A stretch of 5,846 nt of DNA from Alphaproteobacteria bacterium (GTDB lineage: Bacteria; Pseudomonadota; Alphaproteobacteria; Rhizobiales; Rhizobiaceae): contig JAFKFE010000410.1 of the NCBI GenBank assembly GCA_017308345.1, positions 1 through 5,846 of the forward strand. Reading direction: 5' to 3'. The translations under genes and the position numbers were made by a program. The notes under the pieces are model-generated. The model was not told the origin of the DNA, did not search any database, and worked only from the letters and a program-made list of their open reading frames with translations. Position 1 is the stretch's first letter. Each line of letters starts with the position of its first letter. Shown here piece by piece: positions 4,529 through 5,846 of this stretch.

Positions 4529-5846
4529 TGCCCTTCTGCAGTGCCTGGATGACTTGTTCCTTCGGCCCGTCCGCGACGACGCGGCCTTGCTCGATGACGA
4601 TGAGGCGGTCGGCCAGTTCCAGCATGCTGTAGCGATGGGTCGACACGATCAGTGTCGTGCCGCGGTCGAACGCCACTTTGAGCTGCTTGATCAACTGCCG
4701 TTCCGAGGCGAGGTCCATCGAACCCGACGGCTCGTCCAGGAAGACGATCTTCGGCTTGGTCAAAAGCAACCTGGCGATCGCCACCGCCTGCCTTTGCCCG
4801 CCCGACAGATTGGTGCCGCGCTCGCCGACATTCATGTCGTAGCCGCGTGGGTGCCGCGAGACGAAGTCATCGACGCCCGCGGCTTTCGCCGCGTCGATGA
4901 TCTCCTCGTCGGTCGCCTCCGGCGCCGCCATCAACAGGTTTTCCTTGATGGTTCCCGAAAACAGGTCGCCGGCCTGCGCGACGATGCCGACCGCGGCGCG
5001 AACCTCCGACGGGTGGTATTGGCGGATGTCGATGCCGTCGATGAGCAGCTCCCCCGACGTCGGCAGGAAAAGCCGGCCGATCAGCCGGCCCATCGTGGTC
5101 TTGCCGGAACCGATGCGGCCGATGATGCCGACCCGCTCGCCTGGCCTGATGGCGATGTTGAGCCCGCTCAGGACCTCGTTTTCCGTGCCCGGATAGGCGA
5201 AGCCGACATTCTTGAAGACGAGGGCGCCGCTGCGGATCGGCCGGTTGACGAAACCGACCGTGTCGGGTCGGTCTTCCGGCTGCGACATGATCGTGTTGAT
5301 GATCCTGAGCGACAGCATGGCCTGCCGGAAGCGCGCAAGCGTGATGGCGATCTGGCCGAGCGGCGCCACGGCGCGGCCGGCCAGCATCACCGTGCCGATG
5401 ATGGCGCCTGTCGAGACCTGGCCCTCCGAGAACGCATAGGCGCCGGCCACAACCAGCGCGACCGTCACGAATTGCTGGATGGCGCCGGTGATGTTGCCGG
5501 CGGCTGCCGAGAGTTCCTTGATCTTCTCCGATGTGTTGGCCGCATTCTTCGAGTGCTCGCCCCATTTGCGCAGCAGGTAGGCTTCCGCGCGCAGCGACTT
5601 GATCGTCTCCAGTGTGGAAATCGACTCGACCAGCAGCGCCTGGCGCTGCGACGCCTCGTTCATCGAGGCGGCGACCCGCTTGCCGATCCGCCGCTGCGTT
5701 ATCAGCCCGACGATGACGGAGACGACGAAGGCCAGCGCCGGTATGATCACCAGCCAGCCGCCGATGGCGTAGATCACCGCCAGGAAGACAAACACGAAGA
5801 TCGTGTCGATGAAGACGCTGATGGTGTTGGAGGTGAAGAACTCGCG
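4521..5846 (-). CDS. Type I secretion ABC transporter, permease-ATPase fusion (LapB-like), partial
   Basis: This reading frame is open from the right edge, so the 5' part is missing; 441 residues are present. The visible part starts in the transmembrane domain (REFFTSNTISVFIDTIFVFV, a typical RTX/adhesin-exporter segment), with further hydrophobic segments up to about 5330. The nucleotide-binding domain is complete: Walker A GRIGSGKT (5097-5120), Q-loop Gln in GIVAQAGDLFSGTIKENL (Gln codon 4974-4976), signature LSGGQ (4794-4808), Walker B KIVFLDEP with catalytic Glu (4728-4751), D-loop SGSMD, and H-loop His in STHRYS (4635-4637). All ATPase residues are intact, so it should be active. The protein would power ATP-driven export of an unfolded substrate through the HlyD-type adaptor. 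Whether it has an N-terminal C39-like domain, as LapB-type exporters of linked adhesins do, cannot be seen. It is the first visible gene of the operon, and its stop overlaps the putative GTG start of the next gene. Confidence 0.95.
   Translation of the reverse strand, partial: REFFTSNTISVFIDTIFVFVFLAVIYAIGGWLVIIPALAFVVSVIVGLITQRRIGKRVAASMNEASQRQALLVESISTLETIKSLRAEAYLLRKWGEHSKNAANTSEKIKELSAAAGNITGAIQQFVTVALVVAGAYAFSEGQVSTGAIIGTVMLAGRAVAPLGQIAITLARFRQAMLSLRIINTIMSQPEDRPDTVGFVNRPIRSGALVFKNVGFAYPGTENEVLSGLNIAIRPGERVGIIGRIGSGKTTMGRLIGRLFLPTSGELLIDGIDIRQYHPSEVRAAVGIVAQAGDLFSGTIKENLLMAAPEATDEEIIDAAKAAGVDDFVSRHPRGYDMNVGERGTNLSGGQRQAVAIARLLLTKPKIVFLDEPSGSMDLASERQLIKQLKVAFDRGTTLIVSTHRYSMLELADRLIVIEQGRVVADGPKEQVIQALQKGSA
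4522..4547 (-). promoter_or_regulatory. Perfect 9-bp inverted repeat at the ABC/HlyD gene junction
   Basis: CAGGCACTG and CAGTGCCTG form 9-bp arms around an 8-base loop. On the mRNA the loop reads CAGAAGGG, with a ribosome-binding-like AAGGG, and the 3' arm contains the possible GTG start of the HlyD-type gene and the first bases of the ABC stop codon TGA. No run of U follows, so it is not an intrinsic terminator. A hairpin placed this way could couple translation of the two genes, or serve as a processing or stabilising element. The structure is seen in the sequence; the role is inferred. Confidence 0.5.

Noticed and set aside
4522..4547. Hairpin read as an intrinsic transcription terminator inside the operon
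   Set aside because: No U-rich tract follows on the transcribed strand and the HlyD-type gene continues immediately, so termination here is unlikely.
3041..4552. Plus-strand open frame (about 503 codons) opposite the HlyD-type gene
   Set aside because: Composition is Leu/Arg/Asp-rich without motifs and it mirrors a clear membrane fusion protein on the other strand.

Overview
The window is G+C-rich DNA, very probably from an alphaproteobacterium of the Rhizobiales/Hyphomicrobiales (a Mesorhizobium-like or related rhizobial genome). This is an inference from codon composition, a ribbon-helix-helix domain of the type common in alphaproteobacteria, and the pairing of a LapG-like periplasmic cysteine protease with a giant type I-secreted adhesin.

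Layout: (1) Positions 1-1295, minus strand, hold the first 431 residues of a large adhesin; the gene runs off the left edge. It has no signal peptide, an Asn/Ala/Pro-rich pentapeptide repeat, a small folded N-terminal module and the first of what are probably many T1SS/VCBS-type beta-sandwich repeats. (2) Positions 1296-1618 are a visibly A+T-rich divergent intergenic region with repeats and a palindrome that could be operators. (3) Positions 1619-2575, plus strand, encode an exported bacterial transglutaminase-like cysteine proteinase (LapG family) with an intact Cys/His/Asp triad. (4) Positions 2587-5846, minus strand, form a tight three-gene operon transcribed right to left: a type I secretion ABC transporter (5' end outside the window), a HlyD-family membrane fusion protein, and a small ribbon-helix-helix plus PAS-like regulator. 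Each junction overlaps or nearly overlaps. The operon converges on the protease gene with only 11 bases between the stop codons.

Together the genes look like a LapA/LapG-type surface adhesion system: the ABC/HlyD pair, with an outer-membrane TolC-type partner not seen here, would export the adhesin, and the periplasmic protease would release it by cutting near its N-terminus. No LapD-type c-di-GMP receptor is visible. Instead the secretion operon carries a putative DNA-binding/PAS sensor protein, which is the least explained part of the locus.
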